Assembly (NCBI GenBank): GCA_023390335.1
Contig: JAEWCZ010000091.1
Coordinates: 62,001 to 126,000 of the forward strand
Direction of reading: 5' to 3'
Length of the DNA stretch: 64,000 nt
From: Bacillota bacterium
GTDB lineage: Bacteria > Bacillota > Clostridia > Acetivibrionales > DSM-1351
Below, one piece after another: positions 45,573 to 55,137 of the stretch. The notes under the pieces were generated by a model. That model searched no databases, was not told where the DNA came from, and saw only the letters and a list, made by a program, of their open reading frames with translations. Position numbers and translations under genes: made by a program. The number at the start of each line of letters is the position of its first letter. Position 1 is the first letter of the stretch.

Positions 45573-45788
45573 ATGGGGGAAGATAATTTGAATTTTTGCA
45601 CAATTAGATGCTGCATTTGTGAAAGCGTATTGTTAAACCTTCCTGAAGAAGAAATAAGCAGATTGAATGGACTTACTTTCAGATGTGAAAGCTGCGGTCA
45701 TAAGCTTCTACTTGATGGAACAAATGTATCACAGGATATGAGTGCCGATACAACTAATAATTTTTATAAATACGACTTGAATATCTAA
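45573..45788 (+). CDS. Small zinc-ribbon-like protein
   Basis: 71 residues from the ATG at 45573, or 66 from the TTG at 45588. The TTG is plausible because GGGGGAAG overlaps the ATG and lies 6-9 nt before it. Two Cys pairs, CTIRCCICES at the N-terminus and CESCGHKLL near 37-45, suggest a zinc knuckle. A strong terminator follows, so it is monocistronic. Function unknown. Confidence 0.65.
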   Translation: MGEDNLNFCTIRCCICESVLLNLPEEEISRLNGLTFRCESCGHKLLLDGTNVSQDMSADTTNNFYKYDLNI

Positions 45789-45796
45789 CCAGCCAA

Positions 45797-45840
45797 GAGT
45801 GCCTTTATCTGTGAATATACAGTAAAGGCACTCCTTTTAT
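45797..45840 (+). terminator. Terminator after the zinc-ribbon gene
   Basis: 11-bp perfect stem GAGTGCCTTTA / TAAAGGCACTC with a 15-nt loop followed by CTTTTAT on the plus strand, 9 nt past the stop codon. Confidence 0.87.
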
Positions 45841-45964
45841 ATAACTCCCCTCCATGTTAAGAATATCTTAAGAATTTTATCAATAGTTCCGTAAGATTGT
45901 ACTGCTATTATTTGTAATGTAGATTATAGCTAAATTTTACATGTCTAAAAAACCTAATAAAAGG

Positions 45965-45998
45965 ATGTGATATAATGTTTGCGTTGAATTAATTCAAC
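45965..45998 (+). promoter_or_regulatory. Extended -10 promoter and palindrome upstream of the two-component operon
   Basis: TGTGATATAAT (-10 TATAAT at 45971-45976) with no good -35 box, followed by the perfect 16-bp palindrome GTTGAATT-AATTCAAC (45983-45998). The palindrome covers the predicted transcription start, so it may be an operator. Confidence 0.45.
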
Positions 45999-46041
45999 TT
46001 ATAAAACAACTTTAGCAGCATACTTTGGGAGGTAGTTTTTT

Positions 46042-46728
46042 GTGAATATACTTGTTTGTGATGATGATAAGGAAATTGTGGATGCCATTGAGATATATCT
46101 GAAAAATGAAGGTTATCGTGTTTATAAGGCATATAACGGAGCCGAAGCTCTTTCGGCCTTTGATAATTCTGAAATACATCTGGTGATTATTGATATAATG
46201 ATGCCTGTAATGGATGGAATCCGTGCCACTATGAAAATTCGTGAAAAATACAATATTCCTGTCTTAATGTTAAGTGCAAAATCAGAAGACACAGACAAAA
46301 TCATCGGTTTAACCATGGGTGCGGATGATTATGTAACCAAACCCTTCAATCCCCTTGAACTCGTTGCCAGAGTAAAGTCGCTACTTAGAAGGTATGTATC
46401 ATTGGGCAGCTTTGTTGCACAATCAGGTGTATTCAAAACAGGAGGCCTTGTTGTTGACGATGATGCAAAGGAAGTAAAAGTTGATGATAAACCGGTAAAG
46501 CTTACACCTGTAGAATATAAAATTCTGAAATTTTTATGCGAAAATGCCGGGAAAGTATTCTCAATTGACCAGATATATGAGCAGGTGTGGAACGAACCCT
46601 CCTTTTCACCGGAAAATACAGTTGCTGTACATATAAGAAGGATTCGCGAAAAAATTGAAATCAATCCGAAAGAGCCAAAATATTTAAAGGTGGTGTGGGG
46701 AATTGGATATAAAATTGAAAAAATATAG
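46042..46728 (+). CDS. OmpR/PhoB-family response regulator
   Basis: A 228-residue regulator. The receiver domain has the acidic pair DDD at 7-9, phospho-acceptor D51 in IIDIMMPVMDG and K in YVTKPFNP near 101. The C-terminal winged helix has PVEYKILKFLCENAGKVFS and HIRRIREKIE. Start GTG with GGGAGG 9 nt upstream. It overlaps the sensor kinase gene by 26 nt. The stimulus is unknown. Confidence 0.95.
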   Translation: MNILVCDDDKEIVDAIEIYLKNEGYRVYKAYNGAEALSAFDNSEIHLVIIDIMMPVMDGIRATMKIREKYNIPVLMLSAKSEDTDKIIGLTMGADDYVTKPFNPLELVARVKSLLRRYVSLGSFVAQSGVFKTGGLVVDDDAKEVKVDDKPVKLTPVEYKILKFLCENAGKVFSIDQIYEQVWNEPSFSPENTVAVHIRRIREKIEINPKEPKYLKVVWGIGYKIEKI

Positions 46729-48913
46729 ATATTCTGCCTGGCTAAAAGCTTTGGCAGTTATAGTATGTGTTGCAGGAATGCTTACAGCGGCATATGGGAT
46801 GGAAAAGGCCCCTTATTTTGATACCGGAATTCAGAGTAAGGATTTTAAGAACAGCATGTATCTTAGGAACATCCTATCTCAAACTTATACTCTGGTTTAT
46901 GATGTATCCATTAAATATAAAAATGAAGAAAATATAAAATCAGGAGCTTGTCTGGATAAGGATGTTTTAAACCAGAGAAAAGACCAGCTCATGAGTGAAA
47001 AAGAGATGGAGATTAACCGAATAAACGATTATTATGGTTCATTGCTGGGCAATTATACAAGCGGAAAAGAAGATTTTAACGATACCCTTGACTCTCAGGA
47101 TGAAAAAAATCCCGAAATACAAAAATTTCTGGATGATAGAAAAAGTGAAATTGAAAAATTAGAAAATGAGTATAAAACAAAGATATATGATATAGAAACC
47201 GGTTATATCAAGGAGCAGCTGGAAGATTACCGTGTAAAACTGGATACCTTGAAGGCAACTAAAGGAATCTATTACGCTGTTAGAACAAATGGCGTAGTAA
47301 CGTTAACAAATAACAGTAACACTAACGTTGCAGATTTCTTCAATTCACTCCCTGTAAATTTCCAGTTTAAGCAGGCAGGTACCAATAAGGAGCTTGATGA
47401 ATTTCTTTATGCTGGTAATATCCCCTCAGATACTATTATCTTTCTGGGGTTGTCTCAGAAACGATATGATGCAGCACTGTCAGCCTATAATAAAAATGTT
47501 CAGGAAGGTCTAACAGGCATTAAATTTGTTGTAATCGGAATAGTGGTCTTTTTAATTGCCCTTTCCTATATTATTTATGCCGCGGGAAGAAGCAGACGTA
47601 GAGACGGGCTCCTGCTTATTCCTATAGATGATATATATCTTGATGTTGCCTTGGTGGTTTTATCAGGTATCGTAGTTTTATGCATAGCAACTGTTTTTGA
47701 GTATGGAAGGCACATGCTATATAAAAGTTCCTTCTACATTGAAGATATGTTAACACTTCTGGTAGGTTCTGCAGTATTCATTGGAACACTTGCAGGAATC
47801 GTTTTTATTACTATGTTTGTAAGAAGATTTAAGCGGCGTGAAGTTATAAAAAGTACTCTTATTTATAAAACTCTTGTATGGATAAAAAACAAAATTCTCT
47901 TTGTATATGATAGCAGTCCTGCAACATTAAGATTAATCCTTATTTTTGTAATATATGCTGTTGCCACCTTGGTTGGCGTAGCCCTATTGTTTGCAGACAC
48001 ATTTGGCATACTGCTTGGGCTGGTTATGATAGTTGGTGTTAATGCTACATCAGTCTATTTTCTACTAAAGGCCTTTAAAAGTCTGAAGGTTATAACGGAA
48101 GGAGCAAAAAGAATCCGCTCAGGGGAACAGTCAACTAATATTCCTCCTCAAAGAATCCCCGAGTTCAAAGAACTTTCCGAAACCATTGACAGTATATCTG
48201 ATGGTATGAAACACGCAGTCAGCAGTCAGGTAAAGGCTGAGAGGATGAAAGCTGAGTTGATTACCAATGTCTCTCATGACCTTAAAACTCCTTTAACCTC
48301 TATAATTACCTATGTCGATTTATTAAAAAGTGAAGGACTTTCTTCTGAAAGCTCTCAAAAATATCTTGATATAATTGATAGCAAGTCACAAAGGCTTAAA
48401 ACATTGACAGAAGACTTATTTGAGGCAGCAAAAGCATCCAGTGGAAGTATAACTGTTAGCCCTGAAGAAATAAATATAGTATCCTTAATAAATCAAGGTC
48501 TTGGAGAACTGTCAGATAAAATTCAGGCATCAGGACTGAATTTCAGGACTAATTTTTCATCTGATAAACTACTTGTCATAGCTGACGGAAAGCTTCTTTG
48601 GAGGGTTATAGAAAACTTAATTTCAAATATTTTCAAGTATGCCATGCCAAACTCCAGAGTTTATATTGAAACTGCAGATGTAAACGACAACATAGTTGTT
48701 TCAATAAAAAATATTTCTGCATATGAATTGAATATTCCAGCAGATGAGCTTATGGAACGCTTCAAGCGTGGAGACTCGTCCCGTAACAGTGAGGGTTCCG
48801 GCCTCGGTCTTTCAATTGCCAGAAGCCTTACCGAAATCCAGGGTGGAAGCTTTTCAATTAATATAGACGGAGACCTTTTTAAAGCTACAGTTGTAATACC
48901 TAAAGCGCAATAA
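46703..48913 (+). CDS. Membrane sensor histidine kinase
   Basis: A 736-residue kinase. One N-terminal helix (about 13-30), a large extracytoplasmic region with coiled-coil pattern to about 270, then several more helices (about 273-295, 310-330, 350-375, 410-460), a HAMP-like linker, the dimerisation box NVSHDLKTPLTS (phospho-His near 524), and an ATPase domain with N box NLISNIFKYA and GSGLGLSIARSL. The start is TTG, overlapping the regulator gene. The many helices and large sensor region are more complex than a standard two-helix kinase. Ligand unknown. Confidence 0.93.
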   Translation: MDIKLKKYRYSAWLKALAVIVCVAGMLTAAYGMEKAPYFDTGIQSKDFKNSMYLRNILSQTYTLVYDVSIKYKNEENIKSGACLDKDVLNQRKDQLMSEKEMEINRINDYYGSLLGNYTSGKEDFNDTLDSQDEKNPEIQKFLDDRKSEIEKLENEYKTKIYDIETGYIKEQLEDYRVKLDTLKATKGIYYAVRTNGVVTLTNNSNTNVADFFNSLPVNFQFKQAGTNKELDEFLYAGNIPSDTIIFLGLSQKRYDAALSAYNKNVQEGLTGIKFVVIGIVVFLIALSYIIYAAGRSRRRDGLLLIPIDDIYLDVALVVLSGIVVLCIATVFEYGRHMLYKSSFYIEDMLTLLVGSAVFIGTLAGIVFITMFVRRFKRREVIKSTLIYKTLVWIKNKILFVYDSSPATLRLILIFVIYAVATLVGVALLFADTFGILLGLVMIVGVNATSVYFLLKAFKSLKVITEGAKRIRSGEQSTNIPPQRIPEFKELSETIDSISDGMKHAVSSQVKAERMKAELITNVSHDLKTPLTSIITYVDLLKSEGLSSESSQKYLDIIDSKSQRLKTLTEDLFEAAKASSGSITVSPEEINIVSLINQGLGELSDKIQASGLNFRTNFSSDKLLVIADGKLLWRVIENLISNIFKYAMPNSRVYIETADVNDNIVVSIKNISAYELNIPADELMERFKRGDSSRNSEGSGLGLSIARSLTEIQGGSFSINIDGDLFKATVVIPKAQ

Positions 48914-48936
48914 TCTTTAAAATTTAATAAAAGGCA

Positions 48937-48984
48937 AGAAACACAAAAACTGTAGGCCATCTATCCTACAGTTTTTGTGTTTCT
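48937..48984. terminator. Strong bidirectional terminator between convergent operons
   Basis: 20-bp perfect stem (48937-48956 with 48965-48984) around an 8-nt loop, with internal A and T tracts. It terminates the kinase gene on plus and the activase gene on minus. Confidence 0.9.
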
Positions 48985-49004
48985 AAGATTTCTTATGGTG
49001 AAAG

Positions 49005-52000
49005 CTACGCTTGCTTTTTCTCCTGTTGGGGAGCCTGATAGTCATCCTGCAAAGCAGTCTCACCTTTCATGTTTTTAAATGCAACCGACATCATAAGCTT
49101 TATTCTGTTAAGCTGATTAACTTCACTGGCACCCGGGTCATAATCAACTGCTACAATGTTTGATTCAGGATATCTTCTTCTGAGTTCCTTAATCATACCT
49201 TTTCCCGTAACATGGTTAGGAAGGCAGGCAAAAGGCTGCATACATATAATATTTCCGGCTCCGCTCTTAATCAGTTCAATCATCTCCGCTGTCAGGAACC
49301 ACCCCTCACCTGTCTGATTTCCCAGAGAAAGAATCTCCGAAGCACTGTTTGCAAGATGATATATTGAGTGAGGTGCATCAAACCTCTTACTTTTGCGAAG
49401 GTATTTCTTCAAATGGCGTCTATACTGCTCTATTACGCTTATGGCAGCGTTGTTCACAGCCTTACTCTTTAGGGAACCTGCCAAGTGCTTATGCTTGAAA
49501 TTAGGGCCATAAGCACAGTAGAGGAAAAAGTCAATGAGGTCAGGCATTACTGCTTCCGCACCCTCTTTTTCCACAACATCGACTACATTATTATTTGCAT
49601 CAGGGTGGAACTTAACCAAAATTTCGCCAACCAAGCCGACCTTAGGTTTTACAATATCATTTATTTCCAATTCGTCAAAGTCCTTAATAATTGCCTTTAT
49701 ATTCCTTTTAAAGCTTCCTTTTTTATCTTCGTATATAGATTTAATACATATATCCGCCCATTTCCTATACAACTGATTTGCAGAATCTGGTATTTTTTCA
49801 TAAGGTCTAACCCTATACAATACCCTCATGAGCAGATCTCCGTAAACAAGCCCTTTTAACGCAAGATCCAGCAACTTCAATGAAATCTTAAATCCAGGCT
49901 GATTTTCCAACCCAAGAGCATTTAGTGATATAACCGGAATTTGTTTCATTCCTGCTTCTGCTAGAGCCTTTTTAAGGAAGCCTATATAATTTGTAGCACG
50001 GCAGCCTCCTCCTGTCTGAGTAATCAAAACAGAAGTATTATCAAGATCATACTGTCCTGATTTTAGTGCATGAATAATCTGTCCAACAACAATAATAGAT
50101 GGGTAGCATGCATCATTATTTACATATTTCAGTCCGTCCTCAATGGCTTCATTATCAAGTTCCTGAAGCACAACAATATTATAGCCGGCTTTTTTGAAAG
50201 CCGCCTCTACAAACTGAAAATGGACTGGTGACATTTGCGGTGCAAGAATAGTATGTGTCTTCCTCATTTCTTCGGTAAATACTGTTCTTTCAAAGCTACC
50301 AGATTTATTCTCGTGCTTGACTGTTTTCTTATCTCTTTCCTCAATTGCAGCAACCAATGATCTGATTCTGATTTTAGCTGCTCCCAAATTATTTCCTTCA
50401 TCTATTTTTAAAACTGTATATATTTCATCATTTGAATGAAGTATTTCCTGAACCTGATCAGTTGTAACAGCATCCAGTCCGCATCCGAAGGAATTCAGTT
50501 GAATCATTTCAAGTTCCGGGTGCGACTTTACTACTGTTGCCGCTGCATACAGACGTGAATGATATTTCCACTGGTCAACAACCCTAAGTGGCCTCTCAGT
50601 CTTAGCAAGGTGAGCTACAGAATCCTCCGTAAGAACTGCAAAACCAAAAGACGTTATGATCTGAGGAATTCCATGATGTATTTCAGGGTCCACATGATAT
50701 GGTCTTCCGGCAAGCACTATACCCTTTTTGCCGGTATCCTGCAAATATTTAAGGGTTTCTTCACCTTTTTTCCTGACGTCTTCTCTAGCCTTTTCTTCTT
50801 CTGCCCATGCCTTTTCTACTGCTTGTTCAATTTCTGTTTTAGTGATACCTAGTTCCTTTCCCAGTACTTGGAAAAGGCGTACTTTGAGTTTCTCTTTATT
50901 GTCATATGGCAAAAATGGATTGAAGAATTTAACTCCACTTGAGTGAAGTATATCCATATTATTCTTAATTACTTCCGGATATGAAGTAACAATCGGACAG
51001 TTATAATGATTGTCGGCCTCTTTATCCTCAATCTTCTCATAAGGTAAAGAAGGATAAAAAATATAGTTAACCTTTTGGTTTATAAGACTCATAATATGAC
51101 CATGTACAAGTTTAGCCGGGTAACAAACCGATTCCGATGGCATGGTCTCAATACCCAGTTCATATATTTTCTTTGATGAACGAGGTGACAATACCACCTT
51201 GAATTTCAATTCATCAAAGAAAGTAAACCAAAAGGGAAAGTTCTCATACATATTCAGAACACGCGGTATACCTACTGTTCCCCTACTATGCACAATGTCA
51301 CTGTTTTGCCTGTACCCGAAAATTCTTTTATATTTGTAGTCATACAAATTTGGTACATCTTGTGTAGTGCTTTCGATGCCCGCGCCTCTTTCGCACCTGT
51401 TTCCGGATACAAATCTGCTTTCGTCGCTGAATTGATTGATAGTGAGAAGACAATTATTACTGCATGATTTACATCTTTGAAGCTCAGTTTCAAAAACAAA
51501 GTTTCCTATATTTTCTCTTGAAAGGATGGTAGACTTTTCCCCGGTATACCTTTCCCTTGCTATAAGAGCAGCTCCAAAAGCTCCCATTAATCCTGCTATA
51601 TTAGGCCTTACAGCCTCTCTCTCTGATATGAGTTCAAAGCTTCTTAGTACAGCATCATTGAGGAAGGTTCCTCCCTGTACTATTATCTTTTTGCCCATTT
51701 CCTTAGGGTCTCTTATTTTGATAACCTTCATCAGTGCATTTTTTATTACCGAATAGGATAACCCCGCTGATATATCACCAACCTGAGCCCCTTCTTTTTG
51801 AGCCTGCTTAACTCTGGAATTCATAAATACGGTACATCTTGAACCAAGGTCAACAGGCTTTTCAGCCAGTAATGCTTGCTGCGCAAATTCCTCTACTGAA
51901 AAATTCAGTGACTTTGCAAAAGTCTCAATAAAAGAGCCGCAACCCGAAGAACATGCCTCGTTTAACATAATACTGTCTATTACACCATCTTTTATTTTTA

Positions 52001-53285
52001 GGCATTTCATATCCTGACCGCCGATATCAAGAATAAAATCTACTCCCGGCAGAAAGAAATCTGCAGCCTTGTAATGTGCAATTGTCTCTATTTCACCGAT
52101 GTCTATCCCTAACCCTGCCTTTATTAACCCTTCCCCATAACCTGTTACGGTGGAGTTAACAATCTTTGCATCTGCAGGCAATTTGGAATAGATATCTTTT
52201 AATATTTTTACAGATGAACTTAAAGGACTTCCCTGATTACTTCCATAGAAGGAATAAAGTAGTTCACCTTCGTCATTAATTAATACAGCCTTTGTTGTTG
52301 TAGAACCGGCGTCAATCCCAAGAAAACAGTCTCCCCTATAATTCTCAAGTGGTTTAACGGAAACTGATTGCTGGGCATGTCTATTTCTGAATTCATCCAA
52401 TTCTTTTTGTGAATTAAATAGGGGTTTTAAACGCTCAACCTCGTGTACCGATATAGTGTTTAAAACCGGAAGTTTATTCTTTATCTCTTTAAAGGATGTT
52501 ATTTTACATTCCTTTGAAGACAGAGCAGCACCTATTGCTACAAAAAGCTGTGAGTTTTCTGGAAAAATAACTTGTTCAGGTTTCAGATTAAGTGTTATCT
52601 CAAACCTTTTTCTAAGCTCAGAGAGAAAATAAAGGGGACCTCCCAAAAACGCGATATTTCCAGTTATCGGTTTTCCGCATGCCAGTCCGCTTATTGTCTG
52701 GGTTACTACAGCCTGAAATATGGAAGCGGCTATGTCCTCCTTTGCAGCACCTTCATTAAGCAGTGGTTGTATATCCGTCTTAGCAAAAACACCGCACCTT
52801 GCTGCAATAGGATATATGACTCTGCTTTTTTTGGCAAATTCATTAAGCCCTGTTGCGTCCGTCTGCAGCAAGGAGGCCATCTGGTCAATGAAAGCACCTG
52901 TACCACCTGCACAGGTACCATTCATCCTCTGTTCTAGTCCACCTCTGAAATATGTGATTTTAGCATCTTCTCCACCTAATTCTATAGCTACATCTGTTTG
53001 CGGAATGACGGTTTGAATTGCTTCCGAACCTGCAATTACCTCTTGAATAAATTCAAGTCCCAACCACTGGGAAACCAGCAATCCGCCAGACCCGGTTATC
53101 ATCATCGTACATTCTTCCTGATAAAAACAATTACACATTTCATTCATTAACTCATATATAGTTTTACGTATATCTGAATAATGTCTTTGGTATTTTGAAT
53201 ATACCATTTTGTTATCTTTATCCAGTACAGCCATTTTTACCGTGGTTGAACCAACATCTAACCCCACATGATATTTTTTCTTCAT
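49005..53285 (-). CDS. Large acyl-CoA dehydratase activase-type protein (BcrA/BadF ATPase fusion)
   Basis: 1426 residues. Two ASKHA ATPase domains start GLDVGSTTVKMAVLDKD (near 5) and GIDAGSTTTKAVLINDEG (near 319). The Cys in NGTCAGGTGAFID and CSSGCGSFIETFA fit the [4Fe-4S] ligands of 2-hydroxyacyl-CoA dehydratase activators. A DUF2229-type region with SESVCYPAKLVHG (near 730) and a C-terminal dehydratase-like part follow. The family probably couples ATP hydrolysis to electron transfer. No dehydratase subunits HgdA/B are nearby, so the target is unknown. Lies 40 nt after aspS. Confidence 0.9.
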   Translation of the reverse strand: MKKKYHVGLDVGSTTVKMAVLDKDNKMVYSKYQRHYSDIRKTIYELMNEMCNCFYQEECTMMITGSGGLLVSQWLGLEFIQEVIAGSEAIQTVIPQTDVAIELGGEDAKITYFRGGLEQRMNGTCAGGTGAFIDQMASLLQTDATGLNEFAKKSRVIYPIAARCGVFAKTDIQPLLNEGAAKEDIAASIFQAVVTQTISGLACGKPITGNIAFLGGPLYFLSELRKRFEITLNLKPEQVIFPENSQLFVAIGAALSSKECKITSFKEIKNKLPVLNTISVHEVERLKPLFNSQKELDEFRNRHAQQSVSVKPLENYRGDCFLGIDAGSTTTKAVLINDEGELLYSFYGSNQGSPLSSSVKILKDIYSKLPADAKIVNSTVTGYGEGLIKAGLGIDIGEIETIAHYKAADFFLPGVDFILDIGGQDMKCLKIKDGVIDSIMLNEACSSGCGSFIETFAKSLNFSVEEFAQQALLAEKPVDLGSRCTVFMNSRVKQAQKEGAQVGDISAGLSYSVIKNALMKVIKIRDPKEMGKKIIVQGGTFLNDAVLRSFELISEREAVRPNIAGLMGAFGAALIARERYTGEKSTILSRENIGNFVFETELQRCKSCSNNCLLTINQFSDESRFVSGNRCERGAGIESTTQDVPNLYDYKYKRIFGYRQNSDIVHSRGTVGIPRVLNMYENFPFWFTFFDELKFKVVLSPRSSKKIYELGIETMPSESVCYPAKLVHGHIMSLINQKVNYIFYPSLPYEKIEDKEADNHYNCPIVTSYPEVIKNNMDILHSSGVKFFNPFLPYDNKEKLKVRLFQVLGKELGITKTEIEQAVEKAWAEEEKAREDVRKKGEETLKYLQDTGKKGIVLAGRPYHVDPEIHHGIPQIITSFGFAVLTEDSVAHLAKTERPLRVVDQWKYHSRLYAAATVVKSHPELEMIQLNSFGCGLDAVTTDQVQEILHSNDEIYTVLKIDEGNNLGAAKIRIRSLVAAIEERDKKTVKHENKSGSFERTVFTEEMRKTHTILAPQMSPVHFQFVEAAFKKAGYNIVVLQELDNEAIEDGLKYVNNDACYPSIIVVGQIIHALKSGQYDLDNTSVLITQTGGGCRATNYIGFLKKALAEAGMKQIPVISLNALGLENQPGFKISLKLLDLALKGLVYGDLLMRVLYRVRPYEKIPDSANQLYRKWADICIKSIYEDKKGSFKRNIKAIIKDFDELEINDIVKPKVGLVGEILVKFHPDANNNVVDVVEKEGAEAVMPDLIDFFLYCAYGPNFKHKHLAGSLKSKAVNNAAISVIEQYRRHLKKYLRKSKRFDAPHSIYHLANSASEILSLGNQTGEGWFLTAEMIELIKSGAGNIICMQPFACLPNHVTGKGMIKELRRRYPESNIVAVDYDPGASEVNQLNRIKLMMSVAFKNMKGETALQDDYQAPQQEKKQA

Positions 53286-53325
53286 ATTTAAGACCTAATC
53301 TCTCCAAATTAGAATTTTAAGTTAA

Positions 53326-55107
53326 TTATTCTTTTGTTATATTTATATGCAATTCTTCCATTTGTTTTTCATCAACGACGTCTGGTGCATTTGACATCAG
53401 TTCGGATGCATTCTGTACCTTCGGAAAAGCTATTACGTCTCTAATACTGCTCCTCTTTGCCATAAGCATTACGAGCCTGTCAAGACCAAATGCCATTCCC
53501 CCGTGAGGTGGAGTTCCGTACTTGAATGCCTCCAGAAGGAAACCAAACTTTCTGTTAGCGTCCTCTTCTGAAAACCCTAGCATTTTGAACATCTTGGATT
53601 GTAATTCCTGTATATGAATTCTGATACTTCCTCCACCAAGCTCAACACCGTTTAAAACCATGTCATAAGCCTTTGCGCGAACTCTACCCGGGTCTGTATC
53701 CAGATATTCTAAATCCTCATCCATAGGACTTGTAAAAGGATGGTGTTTTGCAGCCCATCTCTGTTCTTCCTCATCATATTCGAATAACGGGAATTCAGTA
53801 ACCCAGAGGAACTTAAATTCATCCGGATTAAGAATATCCAGCTTTCTTGCAATTTCAAGTCTTAACTGGCCTAGTGCATCGAAAACCACATTATTCTTGT
53901 CTGCTACAAAACATATTAAATCTCCTGCCTCAGCCTGAACCCTATCCAGAATAGCTTTCATTTCATCTTCTGACATAAACTTTGCAAATGATGATTTTAT
54001 CTCGTTTTCCGAGCTAATAGAAATCCATGCCATTCCCTTTGCCTTGTAAGTCTTAACTACTTCTACCAATGCATCTATTTCTTTTCTGCTGAATTTAGCA
54101 CAACCCTTTGCATTTATTGCTCTTACACTGCCACCCATGGCAACTGCATCGGTAAACACCTTAAAGCCGCAATTTGCAACCATGTCTGACATATTTACCA
54201 ACTCCATACCAAAGCGGATATCCGGCTTATCTGAACCAAACCTCTCCATAGCTTCTGCATAAGGCATTCTAAGAAACGGAGTTTCAACATCTATATCCAA
54301 AGCTTCCTTAAAGGCTTTCTTTACAAAACCTTCATTTACCGTAAGAACATCATCAACATTTACAAATGACATTTCAATATCTATCTGAGTGAATTCAGGC
54401 TGTCTGTCAGCTCTTAAATCTTCGTCCCTGAAACATTTTGCAATCTGGAAGTATCTGTCATAGCCTGATACCATCAATAACTGTTTGTATAACTGTGGGG
54501 ACTGAGGTAATGCGAAGAACTTTCCGGGATGAACTCTACTAGGTACAAGATAGTCTCTTGCACCTTCCGGTGTACTCTTTATCAATATAGGAGTTTCGAT
54601 TTCCAAAAATCCGTTTTCGTCATAATAGTCTCTTGCCACTTTTGCAACTCTGTGTCTGAGTATGAGATTTCTCTGCATATCAGGTCTTCTTAAGTCCAAA
54701 AATCTGTACTTAAGACGTGTTTGTTCGTTAACCTCTGAATTTTCCTCTATATACATAGGCGGAGTTTCAGAACTGCTGAGTATTCTCAATTCACTGGCAA
54801 TAATCTCAATTTCTCCTGTGGCCATTTTTTTGTTTACTGCCTCGGTCGAACGAGCCGCAACTGTTCCTACGGTCGCTATTACAAATTCGCTTCTTATTGT
54901 TTTAGCTTTTTCAAACATTTCTCCGTCTTTATCTGTAAATACCAGCTGAACAATTCCTGTTCTGTCTCTTAAATCGATAAAAACCAAGCTACCCAAATTT
55001 CTTTGTTTTTGAACCCAACCCATAACAGTTACTTTCTCACCTATATTTGAGCTGCTCAGTTCTGTACATTTGTGGCTTCTTTTCAAGCCATGTATTGATT
55101 CTCCCAT
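53326..55107 (-). CDS. aspS: Aspartyl-tRNA synthetase
   Basis: Class II synthetase, 593 residues. N-terminal OB-fold with GWVQKQRNLGSLVFIDLRD, motif 2 FRDEDLRADRQPEFTQIDIEMSF (given in part), a bacterial GAD insertion (about 290-410) and motif 3 FGLDRLVMLM near 535. Second gene of the hisS-aspS operon, 30 nt after hisS. The upstream T-box senses tRNA-Asp, so this gene is the probable signal target. Confidence 0.98.
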   Translation of the reverse strand: MGESIHGLKRSHKCTELSSSNIGEKVTVMGWVQKQRNLGSLVFIDLRDRTGIVQLVFTDKDGEMFEKAKTIRSEFVIATVGTVAARSTEAVNKKMATGEIEIIASELRILSSSETPPMYIEENSEVNEQTRLKYRFLDLRRPDMQRNLILRHRVAKVARDYYDENGFLEIETPILIKSTPEGARDYLVPSRVHPGKFFALPQSPQLYKQLLMVSGYDRYFQIAKCFRDEDLRADRQPEFTQIDIEMSFVNVDDVLTVNEGFVKKAFKEALDIDVETPFLRMPYAEAMERFGSDKPDIRFGMELVNMSDMVANCGFKVFTDAVAMGGSVRAINAKGCAKFSRKEIDALVEVVKTYKAKGMAWISISSENEIKSSFAKFMSEDEMKAILDRVQAEAGDLICFVADKNNVVFDALGQLRLEIARKLDILNPDEFKFLWVTEFPLFEYDEEEQRWAAKHHPFTSPMDEDLEYLDTDPGRVRAKAYDMVLNGVELGGGSIRIHIQELQSKMFKMLGFSEEDANRKFGFLLEAFKYGTPPHGGMAFGLDRLVMLMAKRSSIRDVIAFPKVQNASELMSNAPDVVDEKQMEELHINITKE

Positions 55108-55137
55108 GTGTTTATCCTCCCATCAGAATTTTTCTGA

